NCBI GenBank assembly: GCA_903857685.1
Contig: CAIOFO010000010.1
Span: 26,928-90,927, forward strand
Length of the DNA: 64,000 bases
Origin: an uncultured Alphaproteobacteria bacterium
GTDB taxonomy: Bacteria > Pseudomonadota > Alphaproteobacteria > Micropepsales > Micropepsaceae
Direction: 5' to 3'
Part shown: positions 1-8,738 of the stretch, one piece after another
Layout: each line of letters starts with the position of its first letter
Numbering within the stretch: position 1 is the first letter of the stretch
Program-made: the position numbers and the translations under genes
Notes under the pieces: model-generated
Told to the model about the DNA's origin: nothing
What the model saw: only the letters and a program-made list of their open reading frames with translations
The model's database searches: none

Positions 1-46
1 TAATCGGTCTTACCGTGCCCACCAATCCTGTTCGCGAGGCGGTGCC

Positions 47-1315
47 ATGAACGCAGTCATGCCAACCAAGCTGAACCGCCAGCAGATCCTGGGGTTCTGG
101 GCGTCATGGTCCGGCTGGATGCTCGATGGCATGGATTCGGTAATCTATGCCCTGGTTCTGAGCCCGGCGCTCAAGGAATTGCTGCCGCTATCGGGCTTGG
201 CGGGCGGCCCCGCCGACATCGCCTTTGCCGGTTCGATCCTTTTCGCGCTGTTCCTGATGGGCTGGGGCCTGTCGTTCATCTGGGGGCCGATCGCCGACCG
301 CTTCGGCCGCACCAAATGCCTGGCCGCCTCCATTCTCATTTTTTCCATTTTCACGGGCGCTGCTGCTTTGTCCCAAAATGTCTGGGAGCTGGGACTGTTC
401 CGTTTCCTGGCGGGCATCGGCATCGGCGGCGAATGGGCAATGGCGGGCACATATATTGCCGAGGCATGGCCGGAAGACCGGCGCAAGGCAGGCGCCGGTT
501 ATCTGCAGACCGGATATTATGCCGGATTCTTTCTTGCCGCTGCGCTCAACTTCACCGTCGGCGCGCGCTATGGCTGGCGCGCCATGTTCCTGTGCGGCGC
601 CGTGCCGGTGCTGGTGGCATTGTTCACGCTTGTCCGCGTCAAAGAACCGGCCCGTTGGGAAAAATCCCATGCCAGCACGGCGGGCGCGCCGCTGCGCATG
701 ATCTTCAGCGGCGAATATCTCAGCCGCACCATCGTCAATACGCTGCTGGTTTCCATCGCCATTGTTGGATTGTGGGCGGGCACCGTTTATGAGCCCACGG
801 CCCTGCTGACGCTGGCCAAGAATGCGGGGCTGTCTCCTGTCAGCGGCACACGGCTTGTGTCGCTTGGCACCGCCATACTTTCCGTCGGCACGATTCTAGG
901 CTGCCTGCTCGCGCCGGTGCTGGCGGAACGCTATGGCCGCAAGAAAACCCTGGCGGGATATTTCATCGGCATGGCGCTGGCGATCGCGCTGGCCTTTGGT
1001 TGGGCCTTTTACCTCCCCGCCGGATTGACGCCCTTCCTCGCGATCCTGTTCTTCCTGGGACTGGCGGGCGGCAATTTTGCCATCTTCAGCCTGTGGCTGC
1101 CCGAGCAATATACCACCGCGATGCGCGCGACGGCCTTTGCCTTCTGCACATCATTCGGCCGCTTCCTTGGCGCGGCGGCGAATTTCGCAATTGCCGCCAC
1201 GATTGCCTGGACCGGGTCGCTGGGCCATGTCATCGCCCTGACTGCGATACCCTTCGTGCTGGGTCTGGCCATCATTCCTTTTGCGCTGGAAACCAAAGGG
1301 CGCAAGCTGCCTTAA
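47..1315 (+). CDS. MFS transporter (metabolite:H+ symporter type)
   Basis: A 422-residue inner-membrane protein with about twelve hydrophobic segments. The loop between TM2 and TM3 has the MFS motif A (GPIADRFGRTK, about residues 80-90), and TM4 has the GIGIGGEWAMAG stretch typical of organic-acid and sugar symporters of the superfamily. It should import a small metabolite with protons. It converges with malonyl-CoA synthetase and the two stop codons overlap, so malonate or a related dicarboxylate is a possible substrate, but that is inference from position only. ATG start preceded by GAGGCGG about 5 bases upstream. The 46 bases before it hold no recognisable gene. Confidence 0.85.
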   Translation: MNAVMPTKLNRQQILGFWASWSGWMLDGMDSVIYALVLSPALKELLPLSGLAGGPADIAFAGSILFALFLMGWGLSFIWGPIADRFGRTKCLAASILIFSIFTGAAALSQNVWELGLFRFLAGIGIGGEWAMAGTYIAEAWPEDRRKAGAGYLQTGYYAGFFLAAALNFTVGARYGWRAMFLCGAVPVLVALFTLVRVKEPARWEKSHASTAGAPLRMIFSGEYLSRTIVNTLLVSIAIVGLWAGTVYEPTALLTLAKNAGLSPVSGTRLVSLGTAILSVGTILGCLLAPVLAERYGRKKTLAGYFIGMALAIALAFGWAFYLPAGLTPFLAILFFLGLAGGNFAIFSLWLPEQYTTAMRATAFAFCTSFGRFLGAAANFAIAATIAWTGSLGHVIALTAIPFVLGLAIIPFALETKGRKLP

Positions 1316-2826
1316 GACGTTGGGGCGTACAGACCGCGATATTCGTCCCGCATCAGGTTTTTCTGCACCTTTCCCATGGTGTTGCGCGGCAATTGCGCCA
1401 GGATGATCACCCGCTTGGGCAATTTGAATTTCGCCAGCTGCCCGCTGAGCGCAGCCATGATGCCATCTTCCGTAAGCTTAATGCCGGTCTTGGCGACGAC
1501 GAAGGCGGTCACGCCTTCGCCGAAATCCCCGTGCGGCAGACCCACCACCGCCGATTCCTCTACCCCCGGCAGCGCATCGATCAGGTTCTCGACCTCCTTG
1601 GGATAAACATTGAAGCCGCCGGTGATGATGAGGTCCTTGCCGCGCCCGACGATATGGACATAGCCGTCGGCATTGACGGTGCCCAGATCGCCGGTGATGA
1701 AAAAGCCATCCGGGCGAAACTCGGACGCGGTTTTCTCCGGCATCCGCCAATAGCCGGAAAAGACATTGGGGCCACGCACTTCAATCATGCCGATCTCGCC
1801 GGGGGCGACGGGCCTGCCGTCTTCGCCGGCAATGCGCAGTTCCACCCCCGGCAATGGCAAACCGACCGAGTCTGGCAACCGCATTGCCTCATAGGGGTTG
1901 GATGTATTCATGTTGGTCTCGGTCATGCCATAGCGTTCCAGGATGGCATGGCCGGTTCGCTGCTGCCATTCGCGGTGGGTCTCGGCCAAAAGTGGTGCCG
2001 AGCCGGAAATGAAAAGCCGGATGCTGCGTGTGCTGTCCCTGTTGAGGCGCGCATCGGACAGAAGCCGGGTATAGAAAGTCGGGACTCCCATCATCACCGT
2101 TGCGCCGGGCAATCCGGCAAACATGGCGTCCAGATTGAATTTCGGCAGGAAGATCATGCTGGCCGATGACAACAATGTGGTATTGGTTGCGACGAACAAG
2201 CCGTGCGTGTGAAAAATTGGCAGGGCATGCAGCAGGACGTCGCTCTGGGAATAGCGCCAGGCCTGTTTCAGGCTGCTGGCGTTGGAGAATAGATTGCCGT
2301 GCGAGAGCATGGCGCCCTTGGACCGCCCGGTGGTGCCCGATGTATAAAGAATGGCGGCCAGATCGCCCATTGCCATGGGCGCATCGGAAAATTCGGCGGG
2401 CGCGGCCCTTGCCTCCTCCATCAGCGTGCCGGACTGTCCGTCATCGCTGAGAGTGAGGATGCGCTCATCCGGAAAGAATCCGGCAATCTTTTCGCGGCTC
2501 CGGTCCGAACAGACAAAGACGGATGGCTCGGCGTCGCTTGCAAAATAGGCCAATTCTCCCGCGGTATAATCGCTATTGAGCGGCAAATAGATCGCGCCCA
2601 GGCGCAGGCAGGCCAGATACAGGAACAGTCCTTCCGGGGATTTTTCCACTTGCACGGCCACCCGTTCACCCGGTCCCACGCCGTGGCGCGTCAGCACATG
2701 GGCAAAGCGCGCCGCCGCGGCAAAGGCATCGCCATACGACAACGGCGCGCGCCCGGGCGGCAGGATGAAGTTGCGGTCCAGATCGCTGGCGGCCTGAACG
2801 ATGCGGGCGTAGAGATTGTCTGCCAT
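1312..2826 (-). CDS. matB: Malonyl-CoA/methylmalonyl-CoA synthetase MatB
   Basis: ANL-family acyl-CoA ligase of 504 residues that activates malonate (or methylmalonate) to its CoA thioester with ATP through an acyl-adenylate. Visible motifs are the P-loop-like AMP-binding signature YTSGTTGRSKGAMLSH, the substrate-pocket region ISGSAPLLAETHREW, ERYGMTETNMNTSNPYE, the hinge GRGKDLIITGGFNVYPKE and the C-terminal PRNTMGKVQKN with the catalytic lysine. These match the MatB subfamily closely rather than generic acyl-CoA ligases. I chose the internal ATG (MADNLYARI...), 18 codons inside the longest frame, because homologues begin there. The stop overlaps the stop of the convergent MFS gene. Confidence 0.93.
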   Translation of the reverse strand: MADNLYARIVQAASDLDRNFILPPGRAPLSYGDAFAAAARFAHVLTRHGVGPGERVAVQVEKSPEGLFLYLACLRLGAIYLPLNSDYTAGELAYFASDAEPSVFVCSDRSREKIAGFFPDERILTLSDDGQSGTLMEEARAAPAEFSDAPMAMGDLAAILYTSGTTGRSKGAMLSHGNLFSNASSLKQAWRYSQSDVLLHALPIFHTHGLFVATNTTLLSSASMIFLPKFNLDAMFAGLPGATVMMGVPTFYTRLLSDARLNRDSTRSIRLFISGSAPLLAETHREWQQRTGHAILERYGMTETNMNTSNPYEAMRLPDSVGLPLPGVELRIAGEDGRPVAPGEIGMIEVRGPNVFSGYWRMPEKTASEFRPDGFFITGDLGTVNADGYVHIVGRGKDLIITGGFNVYPKEVENLIDALPGVEESAVVGLPHGDFGEGVTAFVVAKTGIKLTEDGIMAALSGQLAKFKLPKRVIILAQLPRNTMGKVQKNLMRDEYRGLYAPTS

Positions 2827-3083
2827 GGATCCATGCCGTCTCGCTATTGTCTTACTGGCACAGGCCAGCCGGCCCCTCAAGCTCCGTGCGTGATCGTGGG
2901 CGCTTGGGTCTGGAAGATGTAAGCAATCCCATCCCCGGAATATTCTCGCCGGGATCGAAAAACAGGGACTTTACGAAGATTTCACCTCGCGAATATGGTT
3001 TTTCGGCGCGCAGTCTCCCGACCGGCTTGCTGGCGGGACTGGCGGCGGGAGGTTAAAGTGATTGCGGAAGGGGTCTGCGTCGG

Positions 3084-4934
3084 ATGACGGAACTGCTGTT
3101 GGACGAGGAGATCGCGGCGGCCGAAGCGGCGCAGATCGGAACATGGCTTTGGAAGCACGGCCAATTGCGCCTGTCCCGGCAAGCCCGCGCCTTGCTGGGC
3201 GCCGCATCTCCGGAGATCTCGCACGAAGAATTCCTGGCGCTGGTGGATCCCCAAGACCGCGCCGCCATGCAAAGCGGGCTGCGTGAGCGCCTGGAACGCG
3301 GCGCGATGCACGACATTGATTTCCGCCTGGCTGCCGACGGCGGATGGTGCCGGATGCGCGGCCGCGCCAATGACGCCGGTGCAGGCGGCATCGTGCTGGA
3401 GATTGGTGACCGGCACCATTCCGTGCGGACCGACGACAGACTGGCCGCCATCGTCACTTCGTCTGATGACGCCATCGTGGGCAAAACGCTTGACGGCATG
3501 GTGACCGACTGGAACCGCGGCGCGGAAGCTGTCTTCGGCTACTCCGCGGCCGAAATGATCGGAAAATCGCTGGCCATCCTGTTGCCGCCTGGCCGTGAGA
3601 AGGAGGAAGAAAACATCCTGGCGCGGATCCGCAAAGGTCAAAAAATCGACCATTTTGAAACCGTCCGGCGCCGCAAGGATGGCGAACTCATTGACGTTTC
3701 CGTCACGGTGTCGCCCGTCTGGAACCACGAAGGCGCGCTGATCGGCGCCTCGAAGGTGGCTCGCGATATCACAACCGCCCGGCGCATCCAGGCCGATCTT
3801 ATTGAGCGCGAAGCGCATCTACAATCAGTGCTCGATACCGTGCCCGATGCCATGGTGGTGATTGACACGCAAGGCATCATGCAGTCCTTCAGCGCCACGG
3901 CGGAGCGGCAGTTCGGCCACACCGCCGCCGAAGCGGTGGGGCAGAATGTCAGCATGCTGATGCCCGAGCCCTATCGCAGCCAGCATGACGGATATATTTC
4001 CCGCTACAAGGCGACGGGTGAAAAGCGCATCATCGGCGTTGGCCGGGTGGTCGTCGGATTGCGCAAGGATGGTTCGACCTTTCCGATGGAATTGTCGGTC
4101 GGCGAGGTGCGGGCCGGAGCGCGGCGCCTCTTCACCGGCTTCCTGCGCGACCTTTCCGAGCGGCAGCAAAGCGCGCAGCGCATGCAGGATCTGCAGGCCG
4201 AACTGATTTTCATGTCGCGTTTCACGGCGTTGGGCGAAATGGCCTCGACCCTGGCGCATGAACTGAACCAGCCATTGACCGCGGTTGCCAGCTACCTCAA
4301 CGGCGCGCGGCGGCTCCTGGATGCCGGCAAGCCGGGTGATGCCGCCACGGCGCGCGCCGCCATCGACAACGCCGCCGCGCAGGCGTTGCGCGCGGGCGAA
4401 ATCATCAAGCGCTTGCGGGAATTTGTCTCCCGCGGCGAAAGCGAGCGCGAGATCGAGAATCTTGGCAAATTGATCGAAGAAGCCGGCGCATTGGCGCTGG
4501 TGGGGGCGAAGGAAACCGGCGCGCGCGTGTCCTTCCACCTCGATCCGCAAGCCCATTATGTGCTGGCGGACAAGATCCAGATTCAGCAGGTTCTGCTCAA
4601 TCTGATTCGCAATGCGATCGAAGCCATGCAGGAAACCCCGCGCCGCGAACTGACGATTTCCACCAGCCTCCTGGATCCCGATACGATCGAAATCGTGGTG
4701 GCGGACACGGGCCCCGGCTTGGCGCCGGAAGTGATGGCAAAGCTGTTTCAGCCCTTCGTCACCACTAAGCGGCATGGGATGGGCGTGGGATTGTCCATTT
4801 CGCGGACAATTGTCGAAGCACATGGCGGGCGATTGTCGGCGGAGGCGAACCCGGGCGGGGGCACGATATTCCGCCTGACGCTGAAAAACGCCAATCCGGA
4901 AGATGAGGGGAGCGATGGCATCGATATCGGATAA
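3084..4934 (+). CDS. fixL: Oxygen sensor histidine kinase FixL
   Basis: 616-residue cytoplasmic sensor kinase with no membrane segment. Order: a degenerate N-terminal PAS-like region (1-110), a PAS domain (about 118-232), a FixL-type haem PAS (about 240-360), then HisKA with phospho-acceptor His392 (AHELNQPL) and an HATPase with N box [10 protein letters not shown] and G boxes [17 protein letters not shown]. The haem PAS retains the proximal histidine (His301 in [10 protein letters not shown]) and the distal arginine that senses O2 (Arg320 in IIGVGR), equivalent to H200 and R220 of Bradyrhizobium FixL. The residue equivalent to H214 is Arg here. So this is expected to bind haem and to be inhibited as a kinase by O2. 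The 3' end overlaps fixJ by 20 bases, showing translational coupling. Confidence 0.94.
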   Translation: MTELLLDEEIAAAEAAQIGTWLWKHGQLRLSRQARALLGAASPEISHEEFLALVDPQDRAAMQSGLRERLERGAMHDIDFRLAADGGWCRMRGRANDAGAGGIVLEIGDRHHSVRTDDRLAAIVTSSDDAIVGKTLDGMVTDWNRGAEAVFGYSAAEMIGKSLAILLPPGREKEEENILARIRKGQKIDHFETVRRRKDGELIDVSVTVSPVWNHEGALIGASKVARDITTARRIQADLIEREAHLQSVLDTVPDAMVVIDTQGIMQSFSATAERQFGHTAAEAVGQNVSMLMPEPYRSQHDGYISRYKATGEKRIIGVGRVVVGLRKDGSTFPMELSVGEVRAGARRLFTGFLRDLSERQQSAQRMQDLQAELIFMSRFTALGEMASTLAHELNQPLTAVASYLNGARRLLDAGKPGDAATARAAIDNAAAQALRAGEIIKRLREFVSRGESEREIENLGKLIEEAGALALVGAKETGARVSFHLDPQAHYVLADKIQIQQVLLNLIRNAIEAMQETPRRELTISTSLLDPDTIEIVVADTGPGLAPEVMAKLFQPFVTTKRHGMGVGLSISRTIVEAHGGRLSAEANPGGGTIFRLTLKNANPEDEGSDGIDIG

Positions 4935-5538
4935 TGCGGTCGTGCATCTGGTTGATGACGACGAGGAAGTGCGGCGGGCCCTCGCATTCCTGCTGGGCAC
5001 GGCGGGCATGGCGGTTCGCGTCTATGAATCGGCAAATATTCTGCTGGACAAGCTCGACGTGACGCAATTTGGCGTCATCGTCAGTGACGTTCGCATGCCT
5101 GGAATAGACGGTATCCAGCTGCTGCAACATCTCAAGCAGAGGAAAGTGAACCTGCCGGTCATCGTCATGACCGGCCATGCCGATGTGGCCCTGGCGGTGG
5201 CGGCGATGAAGGCCGGCGCGGCGGATTTTATTGAAAAGCCTTTTTCCGACGAAGTACTCTTCGGTGCGATCCAGTCGGCGCTGGAGCGTTACGACCGGCC
5301 CGGGCAACTCGATTCCGAGGCTGTGGCCACGGCCCGCGCGCGACTGGCCACTCTGTCCGATCGTGAAAAGCAGGTGCTGGGCGGCCTTCTTGCCGGCCAT
5401 CCCAACAAGACAATTGCCTATGACCTGGGTATCAGCCCGCGCACCGTCGAAGTGCACCGCGCCAGCGTCATGAAGAAGATGGACTCCAATAGCCTGTCCA
5501 AGCTGGTGCGAATGACGCTGCAGGCGGGAAATACCTAG
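4915..5538 (+). CDS. fixJ: Two-component response regulator FixJ
   Basis: 207-residue regulator: receiver domain with acidic pocket DDD (14-16), phospho-acceptor Asp58 (VSDVRMPG), the conserved Thr in MTGHAD and Lys in EKPFSD, followed by a LuxR/NarL-type helix-turn-helix ([15 protein letters not shown]...[17 protein letters not shown]). FixL should phosphorylate it under low O2, after which it activates fixK. The start was placed at the second ATG (MASISD) because GAGGGG lies 4 bases upstream, whereas the earlier in-frame ATG at 4903 has no ribosome site of its own. Confidence 0.93.
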   Translation: MASISDNAVVHLVDDDEEVRRALAFLLGTAGMAVRVYESANILLDKLDVTQFGVIVSDVRMPGIDGIQLLQHLKQRKVNLPVIVMTGHADVALAVAAMKAGAADFIEKPFSDEVLFGAIQSALERYDRPGQLDSEAVATARARLATLSDREKQVLGGLLAGHPNKTIAYDLGISPRTVEVHRASVMKKMDSNSLSKLVRMTLQAGNT

Positions 5539-5570
5539 TTTGCGCCGGAACCGGGACGGACAAGCAGGCG

Positions 5571-5939
5571 TCAGGCCGCCTTGCTTGACGCAATTGGGTG
5601 GGCGGCAAAGTATTCCATCGCCGATCCAACGCCGCTTCCGGTCAGGTTCACGCCGGCCAGACTGAGCCCCATTTCACACCCGGCCAGCGTGGCAAGCAGG
5701 GTCAGGTCATTGCTGCTGCCCAGATGTCCGATGCGGAACATGCGGCCTTTCACCTTGCCCAGTCCCGCGCCCAGCGAAAGATCAAATCTGCTCAGGATGA
5801 TCTTGCGCAGTGCGTCGGCATCTATCGAAGCGGGGACAAGCACACCGGTCAGAACAGGCGAATGAAGCTCTGCATCGGCGCATTGAATCGGCAGACCCCG
5901 TGCATCCACTGCCCCGCGCCTGCCCGCCGCATTCGGCAA
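5571..5939 (-). pseudogene. C-terminal remnant of a class V serine/alanine-glyoxylate aminotransferase
   Basis: About 110 residues resemble the carboxy-terminal lobe of serine-glyoxylate (alanine-glyoxylate) aminotransferases: HSPVLTGVLVP, SLGAGLGKVKGRMFRIGHLG, then the terminal helix EMGLSLAGV. The PLP-binding lysine and roughly the first 280 residues of the normal ~390 are absent. The frame continues upstream but homology stops at about 5900-5925, and neither the other frames nor the 350 bases upstream show the missing part. So it is a decayed or deletion-truncated gene. The reading frame of what remains has no stops. Probably not functional. Confidence 0.72.
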
Positions 5940-6297
5940 ATATTCGCCACCGCCCCACCACCATTTTAATATGTGCAGCTCCAGTCCGCTCTCGGTGGGC
6001 GGCGCAGGGCGGTGGTGCGAATTTGCACGAATTAGGGCGCTTGCCTGTTTGGCAGGCGGTTATCTTCCCGGCGGTTAGCAATGCATCTGTCTGGCGCCCC
6101 ATAGGCGGAAACTTGCCTTCAATCTGCCTGCAGCGAATTGGCAAAAACGTGCTGCGGCTTTGGCGCGGTCCCGAAAAATGTTATTTAATACCGAGGCGCG
6201 ATTTTATTGCCCGGTAATCGGACCCGGCGCCAAGCTATCGCCGCTGCTCAGGGTAATCGGACCAAATGGCAGCAAGCAACTGTTGGAGCTTAGAAAA
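5940..6297. other. Intergenic region upstream of the GntR gene
   Basis: No coding frame with recognisable homology on either strand. It separates the aminotransferase remnant from the GntR-type regulator and presumably holds the latter's promoter. The only structure noticed is a short direct repeat CGAATT at 6018-6023 and 6028-6033, ten bases apart, on one helix face. This could be an operator half-site pair but is short enough to be chance. Confidence 0.35.
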
Positions 6298-7050
6298 GTG
6301 ACTGCGACAAAAAAGGTCCATGGCAAGACCCGCAAGGCGCGGAGTGCCAAGGCTGGCAAAGCTACGAACGGCAAATCGCTGCATGGCGAAATTCTTGCCA
6401 AGCTTCGTGATTATGTGGTGGAGGGCGGTCTGCTGAATGGAGAACGCATTCCTGAACGACAACTGTGCGAGTCATTCGGCATTTCCCGCACGCCGCTGCG
6501 CGAGGCTCTCAAGGTCCTGGCTGCGGAAGGCCTGATTGACCTGCTGCCCAATCGCGGCGCACGGGTGCGCGTTCTCAGCCGGGTCGAGTTGCGCGAATTG
6601 TATGAAGTAATGGGCAGCATGGAAGCCCTGGCAGGCCGCGTGGCCTGTGAAAATATCACCGATGACGAATTGGCTGAGATAGAGAAGCTGCATCATGAGA
6701 TGTATGCTTTTTACCTTAGGCGCGATTTGCATGCCTATTTCGACTGCAAGCAGAAAATCCACGAAAAGATCCTTCTGGTCGCGCGCAACGACCGGCTGGC
6801 GAAAACCTGTGCTGCTCTCGCCAACCAGCTGCGCCGTTCGCGCTATTCCGCGAACCTGGAGAACACGCGCGATCGCTGGGCGGACGCGATGCGGGAGCAT
6901 GAAGCCATTCTGGACGCGCTCAATCGGCGTGCCGGAAGCGAGCTCAGCGAGATTTTCTTCAGTCTTCTGCGCAATAAGGGGATTGCCGCCATCGCGAAGT
7001 TGGATGAAATCATAATGCAGGACGCGGGTGCCGATGCCCGGCGAAGCTGA
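6298..7050 (+). CDS. GntR-family transcriptional regulator with FCD domain
   Basis: About 250 residues. A basic N-terminal tail rich in Lys/Arg leads into a winged HTH (ERIPERQLCESFGISRTPLREALKVLAAEGLI), then an all-helical FCD ligand-binding domain (FadR/VanR type). Members bind small carboxylates and usually repress adjacent catabolic genes; here no obvious target operon adjoins it, so its ligand cannot be inferred. The longest frame begins at 6160, but I chose the GTG at 6298 because GGAG sits nine bases upstream and the earlier 46 codons look non-coding. Confidence 0.85.
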   Translation: MTATKKVHGKTRKARSAKAGKATNGKSLHGEILAKLRDYVVEGGLLNGERIPERQLCESFGISRTPLREALKVLAAEGLIDLLPNRGARVRVLSRVELRELYEVMGSMEALAGRVACENITDDELAEIEKLHHEMYAFYLRRDLHAYFDCKQKIHEKILLVARNDRLAKTCAALANQLRRSRYSANLENTRDRWADAMREHEAILDALNRRAGSELSEIFFSLLRNKGIAAIAKLDEIIMQDAGADARRS

Positions 7051-7310
7051 AATCAAGACAAAAGACGATATTCGACGCCACCTTGGCAATCAGCCACGCA
7101 GCGACGATCAGGTCCGCGCATACCCACATCGGGGGCGTTGCGGGCTTAAGTGTGCAAGGCCTATATGCTCCATATGGAAATGCTGCCGATTTCGTAACGC
7201 AGCCCGGATCGATAATTTTGAGGCGAAGAGACGAAACTTGCGATCGATCAATTTTCAGTCTTCGAAGGAATGGTAGAGATAGAGGGGAAATTTGCGGCGG
7301 CGAGGTGGTT

Positions 7311-7631
7311 ATGCAGGGACCTTTTGCAGAGCGTGAAAGAGGCTATGAGGCCAAATGGGCTCATGACGAGGAAATCCACTTCAAGGTACTGGCCAAGCGC
7401 AACAATCTGCTGGGGCATTGGGCGGCAGAGACGTTGGGGCTGCAGGATGCCGCGGCCGACGAATATGCCATGGCGGTGGTTCACGCCGGTCTGGCGGGCA
7501 AGAGCGCCGATCCCGTATTTGAGAAAATTCTGCATGATTTCCATGCCGAGGGCATCAATCTTTCGGCGCGGGCGATCCACCAGAAAATGGAAGAACTTTT
7601 CCATGTTGCGAGCCTTGAGGTTGCGGGCTAG
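7311..7631 (+). CDS. ATPase inhibitor subunit zeta-like protein (DUF1476)
   Basis: 106 residues matching the PF07345 family: an N-terminal segment of the form FAERERGYEAKWAHDEEIHFK, then KRNNLLGHWAAETLGL and a helical C-terminus. In Paracoccus and relatives the zeta subunit inserts its N-terminal region into the F1-ATPase to block ATP hydrolysis when energy is low. The N-terminal inhibitory stretch is present here. The longest frame begins at 7083, but the upstream 76 codons are not conserved; ATG at 7311 follows GAGG by five bases. It stands alone, away from ATP synthase genes, so it may be an extra copy expressed under energy limitation (inference). Confidence 0.8.
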   Translation: MQGPFAERERGYEAKWAHDEEIHFKVLAKRNNLLGHWAAETLGLQDAAADEYAMAVVHAGLAGKSADPVFEKILHDFHAEGINLSARAIHQKMEELFHVASLEVAG

Positions 7632-7682
7632 CCTTCCGGCGCGACGCACTGCGGCGCCTCCGGCCTTCTGGAGAATGCAAAC

Positions 7683-7916
7683 ATGATGGCCGCCGATTCG
7701 GGCACTCAGAATCCGGCCGAGGAATTACCGCGTCTGTTCGCCGAGCTGCAACAGGTCTATTTGCGCGCGGCAGATGCCCTGCCGGCAAACGGTTTTACGG
7801 GCAACTCGGCGGCCGGGCTCTTAAAAGAATCCACGCACGCTTCGGAAATCATTCGGCGCATTCGAAAGGTTCACAACCTTGAAGTTCCCTCCGGTCAGGA
7901 TGCTGGGAAACTTTGA
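7683..7916 (+). CDS. Small hypothetical protein
   Basis: 77 residues, no signal peptide or membrane segment; an acidic helix (EELPRLFAELQQVYLRA) followed by a basic C-terminal helix (ASEIIRRIRKVHNLEV). I do not recognise the family. TGGAGA lies nine bases before the ATG, which supports translation. It follows the zeta-like gene by about 50 bases and could be co-transcribed with it. Confidence 0.45.
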   Translation: MMAADSGTQNPAEELPRLFAELQQVYLRAADALPANGFTGNSAAGLLKESTHASEIIRRIRKVHNLEVPSGQDAGKL

Positions 7917-8109
7917 GGCGGTTCGGCTAGGTCCGATCGCATAAGAATGCGATGCGGATTTTTGGCGCAAAAATAAAGCCGATGACTGGCCGCTCCCGCG
8001 CCGCCGGGGCACATGAAAGCTTTATGCAGTCCGCCCAATTTCCGCATGGATATTTTATGGGGTCCGGACCTATCTCTATCGGTGAAGTAGCCAGGTTGGA
8101 GACAAAGCC

Positions 8110-8352
8110 ATGGCGCAAATTATTGAGATGGATCCTGACACGCGGTGCTGGTTCCGGAACTGCGGGCAGCAAGAGGCCGATGAGGGCGACCATGTCTGGC
8201 CGGAAGTATCGACCCGCTATTCGCAGGAATATTCCGCGCCCACAGATCTGCAAAATGCCCAGGGACGGGTCCTGCTGGATGTGGCTGTAATCCTGGCAAT
8301 TGTCGGGGTTTTGGCCACCGCTGCGGCCTTCCTTGCGCCGACATTGTCATAA
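8110..8352 (+). CDS. Small single-span membrane protein, unknown
   Basis: 80 residues: a hydrophilic, acidic N-terminal half with two cysteines (CWFRNC) and one C-terminal hydrophobic span (VLLDVAVILAIVGVLATAAAFLA). Family not recognised. TTGGAG lies eight bases before the ATG. Located just before the kdp locus but separated from it by about 190 bases containing a FixK-like box. Confidence 0.45.
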   Translation: MAQIIEMDPDTRCWFRNCGQQEADEGDHVWPEVSTRYSQEYSAPTDLQNAQGRVLLDVAVILAIVGVLATAAAFLAPTLS

Positions 8353-8370
8353 ATCCGTCGCCGGGCAGCG

Positions 8371-8384
8371 TTGTTCTGGATCAA
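8371..8384. promoter_or_regulatory. Degenerate FNR/FixK box upstream of kdp
   Basis: TTGTTCTGGATCAA: one perfect half (ATCAA) and one with a single change (TTGTT for TTGAT). The same 14-mer recurs upstream of the cyd operon at 55697. It is 161 bases before the first small kdp ORF, farther than the other boxes in this window. Confidence 0.4.
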
Positions 8385-8545
8385 TTACAGCCGCGCGCTG
8401 CCAGCCCAGCCTAGCCTTGGGCAGCCTCTATCCGAAATTCAGGCCTTTATGAATTTCTTATTTTTTGTCCCCTCAATGCGTATCGAACCTTTATGCCGCC
8501 AAGCCTATTTCAGGACACGCGGCCGCGCCGGAAGATGAGGTTTTC

Positions 8546-8629
8546 ATGCTCGATATTCTGTTCATAGCCATCGGCCTGGCGTTCCTGGGCGGCGCAATGC
8601 TGTACGCCGTCGCCTGCGACCGGATGTGA
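8546..8629 (+). CDS. 27-residue membrane peptide preceding kdpF
   Basis: A short ORF (MLDILFIAIGLAFLGG..., 27 aa) made of one hydrophobic helix ending in ACDRM. Small ORFs of this pattern are common immediately before kdpF in alphaproteobacteria. It ends seven bases before the kdpF start, with GAGG of the intervening sequence acting as the kdpF ribosome site. Function unknown, possibly a second KdpF-like stabilising peptide. Confidence 0.6.
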   Translation: MLDILFIAIGLAFLGGAMLYAVACDRM

Positions 8630-8636
8630 GGACACC

Positions 8637-8726
8637 ATGAGCCTTGATTATACGTTGGGTGCGATCGTCACCCTCGGACTCCTGATTTATCTGGTTTACG
8701 CTTTGATCCGCCCCGAGCGGTTTTAA
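8637..8726 (+). CDS. kdpF: K+-transporting ATPase subunit KdpF
   Basis: 29-residue single-span peptide, MSLDYTLGAIVTLGLLIYLV then YALIRPERF. The terminal RPERF is the family hallmark. KdpF sits at the KdpA-lipid interface and stabilises the KdpFABC complex. It is followed by kdpA after 12 bases containing AAGGAA. Confidence 0.85.
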   Translation: MSLDYTLGAIVTLGLLIYLVYALIRPERF

Positions 8727-8738
8727 GGAACCGAGCCC

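Noticed and set aside
1000..2169. 389-codon plus-strand frame opposite matB
   Set aside because: Shadow of matB and the MFS gene with no recognisable protein features; GC-rich DNA commonly gives such frames.
2982..3818. 278-codon minus-strand frame over fixL
   Set aside because: Antisense to the PAS domains; no ribosome site or homology seen.
8385..8545. Possible riboswitch upstream of kdp
   Set aside because: No c-di-AMP-type or other riboswitch core could be recognised.
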